Below, piece after piece: positions 36,646-50,500 of a DNA stretch of 64,000 bases. The translations under genes were made by a program, and so were the position numbers. This DNA is from Jacaranda mimosifolia (Eukaryota; Streptophyta; Magnoliopsida; Lamiales; Bignoniaceae): NCBI GenBank assembly GCA_018894105.1, contig CM032123.1:21243744-21307743 (forward strand), in the 5' to 3' direction. Positions within the stretch are counted from its first letter, which is position 1, and the number at the start of each line of letters is the position of its first letter. The notes below the pieces were generated by a model. The model saw nothing but the letters and a program-made list of their open reading frames with translations, was not told the origin of the DNA and made no database searches.

Positions 36646-37400
36646 GTATGAATTCAGGAGAACAAACATGCCTATTGATGTTTTTCTCAAGCTTCGTTGA
36701 TGTTGACGAAGTTTTATTTTACCGATTTATGCAAATTTGGTGGTTTTCTTTGGAATACTCGAAAATGTTAAGTATAATTTTAGATATTCAGTTCGTTGTT
36801 AAGAATAAATACTTCTATATTTTTTATATCATAGAATTTCACCTATAGTAGTTATAAATTTGTGCTCTGGGAGTTCATATTTATGATTAGAAATTCATTA
36901 TACATAAAAAGTGAGGCCTTTTTTTCTCCATTCTTTTTCTTTTTCTTTTTTTTTTTAAATTTTTTTTTGTGGAGGGGGGTTTATTTGTTGATTGATATGT
37001 TATAACCGAGGGAGTTATGTGAATGAATATCTATAAACCCACCTCACAAAAGAGAAAGAAGAATGAAGGACGATGATTTGAGAGGAAAAATGAGAAAGGG
37101 TTGACAGAATGAAGTAATTGGAAAAAGAAATGAAAAATGATTTAGGTTTCCACTTTTGGGGGTATAAGTGCTCTAATTTGTTAAGGTTACGTGGCTCGTA
37201 AGTTGTTTTTAGATTTATGAGGGGAATGAGAGAGACCTGTTTGTTTCAAATGGGATTTCAATTTTGGATGACAGGAGTTAGATAGTTGAACTCCTTCATT
37301 GAGAACATATCCATGTCACGGAGATACAAAATTAGAAACGTGTTCGCATATGTGAGTATGTTTATGTTATGTGACTGCAGTCATAAAATCACACTTGGGA

Positions 37401-37431
<31 letters not shown>
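37401..37431 (+). repeat. (GT)n microsatellite
   Basis: About fifteen GT units with one interruption (GTGTGCGTGTGT...) lie in the predicted leader intron of the PUX11 gene. Confidence 0.95.
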
Positions 37432-38073
37432 CATAATCTGTAATTGCTTTATTGCGGTCTTTTTTGTACATTTGGATATAATATTTAGATAAATGGGTAT
37501 GCCCATTTATGTACTAAGTCGGTGGATCTATGTTGAGATAACTCAATTTTGTTGTCTATGAGCGTGTTCCCATATATTTTCCTTTTTAAGAGTCTCTGTC
37601 TGTTTATTCGCACTCATTTTACTTGCAATTGGCTACTTAAGACTAATGCATACTTTACTTCACTTATCTGCAAATCATCTTATAGTATGCGAAAGCTTCT
37701 TTATCTTTCTTTGCTGCAAGAAAAGTAGTCGTTTCATCTTTATATTTTTCACATGCTTCATCTAGGTAGACAAAAATAAAGATTTATACTTTTTCTGTTG
37801 AATTGATTTAAACACTTGTGGAAAATATTTGAAGTATAAAATTAATGTAATACCCATGATATGACTTTTCTAGACAGTGTAAATTCTGTGCATGCTGTAT
37901 ATCCTCGCTTGTTGGGCTAGGTAAGGCTAGTTTTTGCATTAATATAGGACTTCCTTTTTCTTATGGTGCATTTTCTCAACCACCAGGCTTCCCTTCAAAA
38001 TGTAATTTTAAAATAGCTATGGAAATCAGTAAGATGCATAGTGATTGGTAATGTATTCATGTGTTGTATGTAG

Positions 38074-41000
38074 ATGGATCAGTCTCTTTATTCTCTCGCA
38101 TTTAAAGGTTCTATACTAGAAGCAATTGCTGAAGCAAAACGACAGAAGAAACTTTTTGTTGTCTACACTGCAGGTAGGTGCCTATTACATGAATTTACTT
38201 TACTGAGCTATTAAAAATTTCACTTAGCAATTTGGAGGTTCAGGAGAAAGAATATATAGCTTTTTAACCAAAGTGATGTGGGGAATTATGTTTTGTGGCA
38301 GTGACCTTAATTACAGTAGGATGATGGAAAGCTAATGGAGTTGCTTAATTATGTTCTTTTGTTTTTCTTTTTTTTTTTTTTGGAAAATTACGTTTTGAGT
38401 GTGTTGAACGAATTGTGTGACTTAAGCGCATTCAGCACAGGCCGCTTGGTGCACTTACGGGAATCAATTGGACAAGTACTGATGGTAAACCTCAAGAAAG
38501 AGGTCAACCTAACCTTGCTTGTGATGAGATAATCCGGAAAGATATAGATTTTAATTTCTTGTCTACCAAGATGATCCTTGATACAACACTGGGAAGAGAG
38601 GACTTGTTTGGCTGACTTCGAGACAAGTGTGGGAGCAAAGCTTTGTCGACTCTTTGAAAGAAGAAAAGAAAAGGATATTGCTTCATTACTCTTGAAGAAG
38701 TTTTTGCTAAATAAACTATTGGAAAAATGGGATAGGAAGAAAAGATTGCGTGGGAGAGAAATAGGCGACTTAATATAGTAAAGCTTCATGAATTACAAGA
38801 GACGAGACTTGAGTGATTTAGGGTAAAGCTTCATGAAGTACAAGAGAAGAGTCTGAGTGACTCAGTTCTAGAAGTGAGAAAGAAACAGATTATGATCAAA
38901 CTCAGATATTATTATATGTTTCTGATGATGTATATTTTGATGGTTGATTTCTTGATTTCCTCAGTAGATATGGTTTCTGTTTCATTAACGTGAATCATAC
39001 TTCTAAAATCTATGAGTTTTTAAGTCTTTATAATGATGCTTTTGTGCACTCTTTTGAACTGGGCTTCATCATCATACTCTTGTTTATGTATTTTGTTTGC
39101 ACATTAGAAGCCTCACTGATTTACTATGGAGTGGCATTTGGTGAGATGAATGGAAGAATAGGATATATGCTGATTTGGTCAGTGACTCTTGTAGCTAGGT
39201 AGAATCGTCTGAATTCACAGATCACCCAAACTTCATCTTATAGTTCTTTCATACAGAATACCTTGGGGCACTATAGAATTTTACAGTCACATGCTTGGAT
39301 TTTGGATTTGCTAGTTAACTGGGAAAGATTTATCATTTCTTTTTTTTGCATGTCTTTCTCCACTACTTCGTGCTAGTTTGTAAGGTACCATGTGTTTTTT
39401 GTTATACATGGCTTATGATGATGAGTTTCGGTATTCCAATTTTCACTCCCTAACCACTACAGTGTTCAAGTCAATTTTTAACTTCCTGTAATGTTTAATC
39501 ATAACAAGATTTCCTTTCTTTGACAATATCCGTACTAGGTGACGCGTCAGATTCAAAACTGTTAGAAACATCGACATGGATCGATCCAAATGTAGGTTTG
39601 CTTACTCTTCTATGCACCAAATGACACCTCTGGCTCTGCTAATAATTTTTTGGAATCTGAAACTAATTATCTCCTGTTATTGTTCTTATGCCTCATATAT
39701 ACTGTATCCAGGTCTCTGAGATATTGTCAACGTACTGCATATTGCTACACATCTGGGAAGGAAGCTCCGAAGCATTGAACTTTTCAGCAATATGTATCCT
39801 TTTTTTGAAGCTACTTTCTAAGCACTTACGATTTTACCTTTTTGTGGCTAATTTGAAACCAGAAATTTAAGATAGTTATTTGGAAACCTTTGCTTCTTTT
39901 CATGGATTGTTGGTGAAATGATATTAGAGTGAAGCTATATATTATGTGAACTACACAAAGCACTAGGCATGGTGAGTGGAAGCTCTGAAAGTTGGAAGGC
40001 TTTAGTACCTCATGTTTTGGCTCGAGAATTTTGTTGCAGTAGGAACTGATTGACTGTCTATAGGTATATGTTCATATACGTTTCTTTCTATGTATTTGTG
40101 CACACTATTTTATTGCCACTGGCATATGTTCAATGAAACCTGGTTTTAAAGTGAGAAAGGTTAAAACATTATACTTGATGAACGTTAACATGAAAACTTC
40201 AGTCACTGTTAGTACATTGACCAGGGATTATGTTTACCTCTTTCTGGACATGCCCTCTGCAGACCTACATCTAATGTTTTAATTTTTTTGTCCTGTCTGA
40301 AACCAAAAGCATCTGCAGCAGTTGGCTGCTTCTGTAGAACTCTAAGCACTTTAGTAGTAGGAATTATGTTAAATACTGGTACACAAATTCTGATGTCGTC
40401 CTTAAATTTAGAAGAACATGCATGGTTGTTTGGAATGTTAAAATGCTGACTTCCTGCCTCTGAGCTAGTAAAACTGGGCATTCAGTTACTATTTTGAGAT
40501 TCTCAAATATTGACTGCATAATTGAGTAGTAATGCTAAAAAGAAAAAAAGGGATTCATGTTTTAACACAGTTTGTTGTTTATGTGGACATATATCCTCTC
40601 TCTCTCTCTCTACATATATACATATATATATATATATCAGAAAACTATCTTTCCCCCCTTCTGTTGTGGGCTTCGAATTTCAAGTATGTCCTCACGGTTG
40701 ATTTTTCATGTTCTGTTAATTATTTATGCTTACTATGTTGTGCCCGTGAGTTGATATTTGAGGCATAAATACCTAGGATATAAGGGGACGATAAAAAATT
40801 GGTGTAGAAGCTACATATGTACCAATTTTGACAAACAGTTAGAACCATGGAGTGTGCACTCAGTGACTTTGAACTTACAAATATTGTTCCAGAAAAGTCC
40901 TCGATATTGTTGAAATCACTGATTAATGGCGATTCTTTAGCAATCTAATCAAATTTCTGCCTTTGTTTTCAGCAGGATGTCATTTTCCCATTTCTTAAAA

Positions 41001-44000
41001 GCCTTAGCTATGTCCAATGGGATTAAGCAAATGAAAAATGAAGTAATGGAAGATAAATTAGCTTACATGTTGACAAGATAGATAAAGGATGCTACTCCCT
41101 TACGTCAATGAATACGCTAGATTGTACTTGCCCAAGAAACTCATTTCGCAAAAATCCCCTTTAGGTATGTGAATTGTGATATAATACCAAGGATTTGTGG
41201 CTATATGATGTGAAGATGGAAAATAAAGTTATACCCCAAACCTGCTTTCTGTTTAATGTATTTCATTCAATTATGGATGGAGAAAAGAAGTAGAAATATC
41301 ATTGTTTTCCTCTCCCATCCTCTCCCTTCTTCTTATTCGTGTACCTATGAAGATGGGAGCACTTCCTCTAATTGAAATGCTGTTTATTTGGTGGTTGGGC
41401 AAATTGTGTTAAAGTAGATAGGTATGGAAATAGATAAAGTTTGGATCCTTGCATCAAATTCTGCAGATCCACAACATTCTGCCCCTTGTATAACTGCTGT
41501 TGGATACAATGGTGTACAACTATGGCAAAATGGTATGTCTTTAATAGCCAAAAAAGCTTCATTTTGTGAAGCTGTTGATAGTTTATTTTGGTAAACTTTA
41601 TTTTCTTTTCTGATTGACAAAATTTTTAGAGGGCTTTGTCAGCGCTGATGTCCTTGCTTCCAGTCTTGAGAAGGCATGGTTAAGTCTTCATGTTCAGGTG
41701 GGTTCTGCTGGTGTTTGCAACACTAATTGGAATACTCTTCAAGTCTTATGTCCTTTCGGAACCAGCCCCTATTTTCCCTCTGCCAGTTCCAATGTCTCAA
41801 CTGTCCTTTCCTGAGCTTTTATTGCCTAGTAATCTAGTTCTTTAATTGATATATGTTACTTATTGATGGATGCATCATACATGTCAGTTGCTGCTTGCTA
41901 ATACCAATATATTGATTTGGTTTAACTTGAGACAAATTGGTTAGTTTATTGAGTTTTTGGTTCAACTTCAACATTTGGGAGAACCATACATAACTGATTT
42001 TAGCATAAAAGCAAACTGGCTCAAGCCAGAAAACGTGTCCTGTTCTGGTTTGGATTACATTTACAGCTTGCTTCTCTTTTGATTTTCCATTGTTCTTCTA
42101 TATCTCAAGCACCTTCCACCACTCTTCCCTCTTCTGATGCCTTCCTTAACCCCCTCAAAGTCTCAAACTCTCATCATCACTACCAGCATTACCATCATCT
42201 CCACGACTATCACCATCTCAAACGGGCATCACTTCCTTCCACCTCTTGTAGATATTCCCATCAACTCCCATCATTCCAGTGTTTTTCTGCGAATTGTTGA
42301 TTTTGTGGGTGTCCAAGTGGTGGATTTTTGGTTCTCCATCTGTATGTTTGTTGTAAATTGTAATTTCATTACATAAGGTATGAAGGGTGCACTGCATGTT
42401 GTTTTAATTACTTTTTGGTACTTGAGCCAATTATGCAGTGCATATTTATGGTCCAGGAAACAACTGCAGCTTTCTTGACTGCTGCACTTGCTTCTGGAAA
42501 GCAACTTGCTTCTGGAACTTCTGAGACTGCTTCATCTGAGCAAGTGACACCTTCTACAGATGCTGGACAACAATTACATTCTGAGACAATAGAAGATAGG
42601 AACCGTTGTCAAGATGCTTCTGAGGTCACTCTCTATTTAATTTGATATCTTTTGTGCTAACTGTATTGTGCTGGATTTGAATTGTATCCTTGTTTCTGTT
42701 CATGGATAGGAGACGGGTTCCAAGCGGGATGATGTGGCTTCTGTTGAACCATCTCTTGCTAATGTGCTGGATAATGGTGAACTTGATGAGTCTACTTCCA
42801 AAATTGAAACAGGAAATACATCACGAGACCCTGTTGAGATAGATCAAAATAACCCTAAAGTTGCATTTGCTATCCTAGAAAAAAATCTAGACTTCGCTGA
42901 TAATCATTTGGGCAGTACCTGTACCAGTGAAGTTTCCAGGGAGATTATCAATAGAGCTAGTGAAGTGCCACATCTTAATACAGAGGACACTGCAGAAGTT
43001 GAGAAAGATGACGCTTCAGATTCTTCTGCCATTAAATCAAATGATGTTTTCCTAAATATCAGACTGCCTGATGGTTTTAGTTTACAAGTCAAATTTTCTG
43101 TGATGGACACATTGAAAATGGTCAAAGATTATATAGATGAAAACCAAACAAGCAGCTTAGGCTCTTTTAGCATAGCAATTCCGTACCCTCGCAGGGTTTT
43201 CAATGACCAAGGTATGCGCTGTTAGCTAATTCTATGTATGTCTTTAGCTGCTGTCCACCTGATTGATCTAGAACTTTTCCATATCAAGGTGGGGGATTAT
43301 ATATTGAATCAAGGGCATATTTTCTTGACAAATATACAACTTCATGTCACTTTTTCTTAACCATGTTATGTCGCCTTTCTGCATTCCATTTACCTGGAGT
43401 TTGTTTTCTGTGTGTGAACTGTGCAAAAAGATTATGTAAATCTCTAGGAGGCGAATGCAGTGAGCACCTTTATTTGGGTCAGAACAAGTGATCTGGTCTA
43501 AAGCTTTAATACCTGAAGTTAATGAATATTCATGGACATCCACATTTATGCATGTCTATATGGAGCTTGTGCAAAATCTGTACTTCTTGTGAATCGTGAC
43601 TGCAAAACATTGTACCTTAACCACTTGGAGTTGATCTCTTAAAGCGCTGGATTCTTTTATATTCCTTTACAGGTTGAGATTCTGATCACAAGTCAACACA
43701 GTCTAGAAGTAGTCACTCAGATACACCAATTACATAAGATTACGATCTTAGCTCATTATGGAGCAAGAACAAGGCCTATTTTTGTCACAATAGAGCAAGC
43801 AATGAATCTTTCTTATACACACAGCGTACTAAATGATCGAGATGTGTACCTGTGCTAACTGAAAAATGACCTGAACTAGGTGTTAAGCAAATAGATGGTA
43901 TGAAAACTGATCTTTTTTCCACTTCAATTTTGTGAAGGAGACTGGTTGGGAAAACATCATTTCTCTGTTCTTCCAGCATTTGGTTTAAATTCATTTAAAT

Positions 44001-46877
44001 TGTTTTTCCATGAATTTCTCTTTCTGGTTTTGTCTTGAGTGCAATGGTAGTTTATTAGTCACCCCATATGATGTTGGGTTGTGTATTCAGTAAAAATATT
44101 CTAGATTTACTTTCAGCAATAATTTTGTCATGTATTCTTTTATCATTCTGTTAAATTCTTCATGTTTTTGAATGTTTTATCTTTCTGGCTTACATTATGT
44201 GATACAGATTTAAACAGCACACTATCAGAATTGGGTCTGTTCAATAGGCAAGCATTGGTTGTTGTTCCTCAAAAACAAAATAATTCGCATTATAGAGGAG
44301 GATCATCACACAATCAAACTTATTCCTCTAATGATGCTGGTTCTTCGGATGCAAGTGAAGGATATTGGGCATCTGTGAAAAGAATTTTATCTTATGTGAA
44401 CCCTTTATCTTATCTTGGCAGAAGCGCCAGCTCACCAGGTGCTGCTGAGGAATCCCAAAGTGGCATATGGCAATATAGTGAGTTATATTAATATCTGTCC
44501 TCTTTCTAAAGATAAATCTGGGTGAAAAATCATGACTGGTAATTTTTCTTCATTTCTGGAAATTTCTAAGTAATATGGTTCAACGATTCTATGATAAGTG
44601 AGTGGACTTGTTTTTTGATATGATCTTAAATCCTCTAATGCATGTTCTAGAAATAGCAGATCTGTTCTAACCTTTTCTTATATTTTCTACTTAATGTTTG
44701 TTTATTTGGGTCGGACTAGGTGCAAGAATTCTCAAATTTTCTGAGAATTGTAAGATATGAGTATTGTTTTGCTTAATGTTGTAGGAGTCTTGGTTTCATC
44801 TGTAATAATTTTGTAGAAAATAGTAACTTAAGAGATAGCAAAGATCATCTTCAGAAGTGTGTGTTTGTTTTCGAAACATGTTAAGTGTATGTCCTTATTA
44901 GCGGAAAGTCCTGATTAGTTGAGTCCCTAAGAAATTCTGTAGTTCTTTTAGAATTTAATTCCCTTGGAAGTTGGAACAAACCAACCCCAGCTGATTCAAC
45001 TACTACTTGAATTTTGCTGCTTAAATGTTTTCACATAGTGGCTTAGAAATTCTTCAGTAGGGATGCAGCAGTTCCAGGTTATGCCTTTTGTTGTCAACCT
45101 CCCTTTTTCCACAACTTAAATGTTCTTCATCCTTCTTTGAATTTTGAGAGATTCATTCAGTTTCTGAAGGTATGACACCCTCTCAAAGCACCATCAATAA
45201 CTAGAACTTTGAAGATGAAGGAAGATATATATTTTCTACCATAAAATGTACCTCCTGTCCTGTAGCTGTCTCAATCTGTACAGCATTTCATATCCAATTA
45301 ACAGAAATAAACACGCTGTGGCTGCAACCAATATAACTGTTCCCACTGCTACTGTCACCACAATGTGCCACCACTCTCAAAGTCTTCTAGTTTTCAAATT
45401 GTCAAATCACTGTCTCCACAACCTTGAAAATGACCCCGTATGCACATTATATCTAGCAACCCTGAGTAGTTGGCTTGATTTATTCTGTTTCTTAAATCAA
45501 ATTCAAGAGAAGTCACCCAGAGTCAGATGGTACAGCAGTGGGATGAAAGGATGAATGTATGAGCTGCAGCTACAGATATATCAAGCAGCAGTAATAGTGG
45601 TTTTCTGATTGTTATACAATTGGGGTCACGGCGTCACGCCACTTCATAATGATGGTTCTGGGGGGTGTGTGGTGGAAATACCATGGGATTATGAGCTTAT
45701 TGGGTGGAAATTATCCGCCTTGACTTATTCTAAATTTTGGGTGCATTTGATGAAGTATGCTGTGGGAAAGGTGAAAGAGAGATGTCCTCTATATTTGTTT
45801 GAATATGAAACTGTGTTTGGAAGAGTTGCTTTTTAAGAGCTGAAAACATTTCAATTGAGTTTTTTATGCTTTCAAATAGTGCCAAATTTGATGATGTTCA
45901 TTTCAATGTGATGTTAGCAGGTGTTAGATCACAGTTAGTTATGTGTTTATAATTAAAAAAAGAATATAATAAAGATTATGTGAATGATGATAAAAAATAA
46001 ATTTTATCTTGTGTTATTTTATTAATCAAAGGGGGGAGGATGAAATTGGTATCAAATCCAAATTGGTACTGTTTGAATGTGTGTAATTTCTGGAAGGCGG
46101 AAAGAGATGGAGCCATCATATTTTCAGGATTTGGGTGTTCCTCTGAATCAGTTTAAGTTTGCCAAGTGCATGAAGTTCTTTGTATGCTCAGTATCTGTTT
46201 TTTCCCAGGATGTCTGTAGCACACGATGTATTTTTCCACAAACTCTTACTCCACTCGTCAAACAATACTCAAGGGCGTATCTAAATTTAGCAAGTAGTGA
46301 AGATCTCTAATCTCGTTTTCTGTGAGGAGTTGCAACTGTGGTGCTGGTGCTTTATATTTAGTTTTATTTTGTGGAGTGACGATATATAGCGTGATAGTGC
46401 TCATAGTGGATGTTATGTGTTACAACTAGAAGTAATTGTGGTTTTGCTTTTTGTGTCTTTTTTTCTACTCTGATGTCTGGTTGTTGTACTTGGGAAGATG
46501 GATGAAGGGACAAATTTGTGTGGCTTTATTCCCATTTTACTTTGAAACAGTGATGTTGCTTATGTTGGGAGGGATGAATCGTTAATTTATTATACTGTAC
46601 GAGCAGCAAGTATTAATTCTAACACATAATTGCAGGCCCAAACCCTTCACTTCAAAATACCCTTAGGGATGGAGGTGGACCTTCCCAAATCCAGTCGTTT
46701 GACAAGAAAAGTACATTTGGCAGTAGCAGAAACAGCAACAGTAAGCAAACTTCTCGTTTTGGGGGCAACATTCACACCTTAAAACATGACGATGATGATG
46801 ATGGTCGGTTCAACGACAGAAATGCTTTTTGGAATGGAAATTCTACACAATTTGATGGCAACGATGATGGAAAATAA
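38074..46877 (+). CDS. PUX11: Plant UBX domain-containing protein 11 (UBXN4-like), 9 coding exons
   Basis: PUX proteins are adaptors of the AAA-ATPase CDC48/p97; UBXN4, the animal relative, works in ER-associated degradation. I join exons 38074-38173, 39539-39591, 39712-39793, 41467-41532, 41630-41697, 42457-42624, 42710-43211, 44208-44477 and 46636-46877. All introns are GT-AG with matching phases, giving 516 residues with no internal stop. Residues 1-123 (MDQSLYSLAFKGSILEAIAE onward) match the thioredoxin-like N domain of PUX11/UBXN4. About 124-289 is a Ser/Thr/Glu-rich linker. The UBX domain is at about 290-368, from NDVFLNIRLPDG, with PYPRRVF at the loop where UBX domains carry the CDC48-binding FPR motif, to RQALVVVP. 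A hydrophobic SYVNPLSYLG follows at 408-417. The C-terminus HTLKHDDDDD...NAFWNGNSTQF is typical of PUX11. The length is close to Arabidopsis PUX11. The role in this plant is inferred. Confidence 0.93.
38496..38613 (+). pseudogene. LINE reverse-transcriptase C-terminal relic in PUX11 intron
   Basis: In one plus-strand frame I read ERGQPNLACDEIIRKDIDF and then LDTTLGREDLFG. This resembles the RGRPxxxWxExIxxDL ... DRxxWR signature at the end of plant LINE-type reverse transcriptases. It is short and broken, with no start. It lies in the intron 38174-39538 and is probably spliced out. A tandem GTAAAGCTTCATGAA repeat (38779 and 38824) lies just downstream. Confidence 0.4.
40597..40638 (+). repeat. 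(CT)n and (TA)n microsatellite
   Basis: A CTCTCTCT run passes into ATATATATAT within the PUX11 intron 39794-41466. Confidence 0.9.
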
Positions 46878-47056
46878 GATTGGTTTTCAACTTCAGCTCC
46901 GGTATATTTGCTGCACCAGTATAGTTTACTTTCTTCATACTAAACCTTTGATGCTTATGAACCTATAAGCGCTTATGATGGACATATTTACCTAATTTGT
47001 ACGTGGGTAATAAGGCTATTCTTGTTCTTGATTCATCTTCTACTACTACTACATAA
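46878..47056 (+). other. PUX11 3' UTR region up to the Gypsy insertion
   Basis: This is 179 bp between the stop codon and the Gypsy target duplication. It contains AT-rich words usable as plant poly(A) signals (TTTGTACG and GGTAATAAGG near 46998-47014). Whether the transcript ends before the insertion or runs into it cannot be decided from sequence. Confidence 0.5.
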
Positions 47057-47061
47057 CAGGC

Positions 47062-47537
47062 TGTTACATATTTGAAAGCAAAAGACGTTTCTGCTTATCT
47101 TCTGACTTCTTTTTCATTTTTCTGTTTTAAGTCTGCTACTCTGCTTAGCGTTTCTATTAAAATAAGATGGGCGACGTCGTTCCACTTAGTAGAAGCGACG
47201 TCGTTTTGGTCTAAATTCCAGGCAACAGCTTGTATAGCCTGATGATGACGCGTGGCTAAGGTTTAAGCATTCTGTTAGCTGATTATTAGGGCCTAATGCA
47301 CTAATTAGTTGGTGTCCTTTTCTTTAAATTGCAGCATCCACCCAGGAATTGTAATCAGAATTTTAATGCAGAGATATTTTCTGTTTTTCAGTTCCTTCTC
47401 CCTCGTTTTCACACTTTTCACACTCACACACTGCACTTGAATCAATTCTTCATCTCCGGCGAGCAATCACGCTGGAAACACTGATTTTTCTTCTGCACTG
47501 GGCAATCCTTCACTGGAATCCGTAGCTGGGTGTAACA
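47062..47537 (+). repeat. 5' LTR of the Gypsy element
   Basis: The 476-bp LTR runs TGTTACATATTTG to GGTGTAACA. It includes two near copies of GACGTCGTT (a CGACGTCG palindrome core), spaced about 25 bp near 47173-47205. It is preceded by CAGGC. Confidence 0.96.
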
Positions 47538-47539
47538 AG

Positions 47540-47551
47540 TGGCATCGGAGC
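47540..47551 (+). other. Primer-binding site of the Gypsy element
   Basis: TGGCATCGGAGC, two bases past the LTR, matches the initiator-Met site TGGTATCAGAGC with two transitions. Confidence 0.85.
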
Positions 47552-47568
47552 TGACGAATCCTGACACC

Positions 47569-50500
47569 ATGGCAAAAAACAACAATAACCGCACAGAAGC
47601 TCTGGAGCAACAGGTCACGGAGCTTAAGGAGAACAATCAGTTATTGATGGCAGGCCAACAAGAGCTAAAACAATAATTGGAAAGTCTGTTTAAAAGGATA
47701 GAGGAAATGATGAACTCCAGCAAGGGTAAGGAACCACTCTCGTTTTCCCCTTCCTCCTCACAGCCCAACCTTCGACCCAGGGGTGGCGCTGGAATTCCCG
47801 TATCCTCACCTCTTCTTAAACCTTCTGAACACCCCAATCCTAGTCTAAAAAATCCCAAAGTTGAGTTTCCTCGATTTAGTGGCGAGAACCCTCATAAGTG
47901 GATTAGAAAATGTCACAAATACTTTCTCTTCAACCCTATACCTGATTATGAAAAACTACTAATGGCCGCATTACATATGGATGATTTGGCAAATAGCTGG
48001 TACTTGGACTACATCAAGGGTAAGGAAAATATGGGGTGGGAAAGATTCATTGAGTTAGTATTACATAGGTTTTCTGTCCAAGGTGGGCGTAGCATTGTTG
48101 GGTGTTTTAATAAGCTTAAACAGGAGCACACGGTCATTGAGTATGCCTTAAAATTTGAAGAATTAAAAGCTTTTATGTCAAACATGAACAGAAGCTTGAC
48201 AGAAGATTATTTTGTTCAAAGCTTCATTAGTGGCCTTAATCAAGAAATAGGTCAGATGGTTGAGATGCTCAATCCAACCTCATTATATAACGCTATACAT
48301 GTGGCCCAAAAGCAAGAAATCTTAATTGAAGCATTGGGAAAAGGGGCAAAGGCTGTTAAGACAGGGAGGAATGGGGGTCCTAGGAGCTGGAAATTTGAAC
48401 CAAATGTCAAATCTAACTCAGAAAAAATTCTTAAATATCCACCCATTAAGAGGTTGTTTCCTGAAGAAATGGAAAAGAGAAAGAAAAAGGGGCTATGCTT
48501 TAATTGTGATGAGACATATCATGTGGGGCATAAGTGTAAAAAATTGTTTGTAATATTAGGAGAAGAGAGAGTGGAAGTTGAATCAGAGAGTGAGCACGAA
48601 ACACCAGAAATAATAGAGGAAAAACCCTTGCACATCACTGTCAGGACCCTAGCTGGACACGCTTTACCAAACACCATTAAGCTCATAGGTAAGGTAGGCA
48701 CTCAAAACATCACTATTCTTATTGATTCTGGAACTACACATAGCTTCTTAGACCCTACCACGGCTAGGCAACTCCAGTGCGACATAGAGCCCACCTACAC
48801 CATGGTTGTCACTGTAGCGGATGGAGGAAAGATGGAGTGTAACTCTAGATGCCCAAGCTTTAGCTGGGTGATCGGAGGGCATACATTCACTGCAAATGTG
48901 AGATTGTTGGGACTGGGAGGCTGTGATATGATAATAGGAGTAGATATCCTTAGAAGACTTGGACCAGTTACCTTTGATTTCAATAAACCCAGCATCCAGT
49001 TTAAGAGAGAAGGGAGGAAGATCACCTTGTTAGGAGCTCCAGCACATGTATCCTTAGGCATGATTACTGGAAATGAACTTAATAGAATGATCAAGAAGAA
49101 GAAATTTCCCCTTATTAGCTGCCTTTGTATGGTTACAGCCGTCCCAGTAAATAAGAAATTTGAAAAAAACCGAGAGTTGCAGCCCTTGCTAGATAAATAT
49201 CACTTCCTCTTCCAAGAACCCAAGAGCCTACCCCCTAACAGACCTCATAACCACCAAATTCCTCTTAAACCAGGTGTAGAACCCTTTAAAATCCACCCTT
49301 ACAGGTATCCCTACATCCAAAGGGTAGAGATTGAAAAGCTTGTGACAGAAATGTTAGAGCAAGGTATCATACAACCTAGTAACAGTCCCTACTCTTCACC
49401 AGTTCTTCTAGTTAAGAAAAAGGATGGCTCCTGGAGGTTTTGTGTGGACTACAGAAAGCTTAACTCACTCACTATTAGGGATAGTTTTCCTATACCACTA
49501 GTGGATGACCTCTTGGATGAACTAAGTGGAGCTACAATCTTTTCAAAAATTGACCTCAGAGCTGGCTATCACCAGATTAGGATGCATCCAAGTGACATCT
49601 TCAAAACAGCTTTTGCCACTTCATCAGGTCTTTATGAATTCAAGGTAATGCCATTTGGGCTCACTAATGCCCCGGCCACTTTCCAATCCCTCATGAATCA
49701 TGTCTTTAAGGATCAGTTGAGAGATTTTGTTCTAGTTTTCTTTGATGACATACTAGTGTATAGCAAGACACTAGAAGAACACAAGGAACACCTAGGGATG
49801 TGTTAAAAAACTTGTCACAACACCAACTCTATGCTAAGCTCTCTAAGTGCTCTTTTGGCCAAGAAAGAATTGACTACCTAGGACATATCATCAGTGGGAA
49901 AGGAGTAGAAGTAGATACTGACAAAATTAGGGCCATGGTAGAATGGCCCGTTCCTAAGAGTGTGAAGGCCTTGAGGGGTTTTTTGGGGTTAACTGGGTAC
50001 TATAGAAAGTTCATTAGGCATTATGGTGTAATCGCTAGACCTCATTAGGCATTATGGTGTAATCGCTAGACCTCTCACTAATCTCACTAAAAAGGGTCAA
50101 TTCCACTGGAACGAGGAGGCTCAACAAGCTTTTCTCACCCTTAAAATGCCATGACCAAGAACCCAGTCCTTCAACTTCCCAATTTCAATAAAACTTTTAC
50201 TGTGGAAACTGATGCTTATTATGGGGGCTTAGGAGCTGTACTATCCCAAGAAAACACCCTATTGCCTATATCAGCAAAGCACTTGGACCCAAGACCCTAG
50301 GCATGTCAGTCTATGAAAAAGAACTGTTAGCTGTTATTTTTGCTGTAGAAAAATGGAGATCCTACCTCTTGCATAACCCATTTGTCATTAAAACTGACCA
50401 AAAAAGCCTCAAATACCTCATTGAGCAAAAGATATCTACCCCCTTACAACATAAATACCTAACCAAACTGTTAGGATTCCAGTATACCATTGAATACAGG

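Noticed and set aside
38388..38789. Minus-strand open frame of 133 codons inside the PUX11 intron
   Set aside because: It has no recognisable domain, lies antisense in an intron, and overlaps a better-supported LINE-like reading on the plus strand.
42137..42300. CAT/CAC-rich stretch in a PUX11 intron as a coding exon
   Set aside because: It would encode Ser/Thr/His-rich low-complexity text absent from PUX11 relatives, and including it breaks the phase of the neighbouring exons.
44478..46635. Possible extra gene in the 2.16-kb last intron of PUX11
   Set aside because: Open frames at 45246-45554 and 45609-45836 have no recognised domain and no splice or start context. The intron is simply long.
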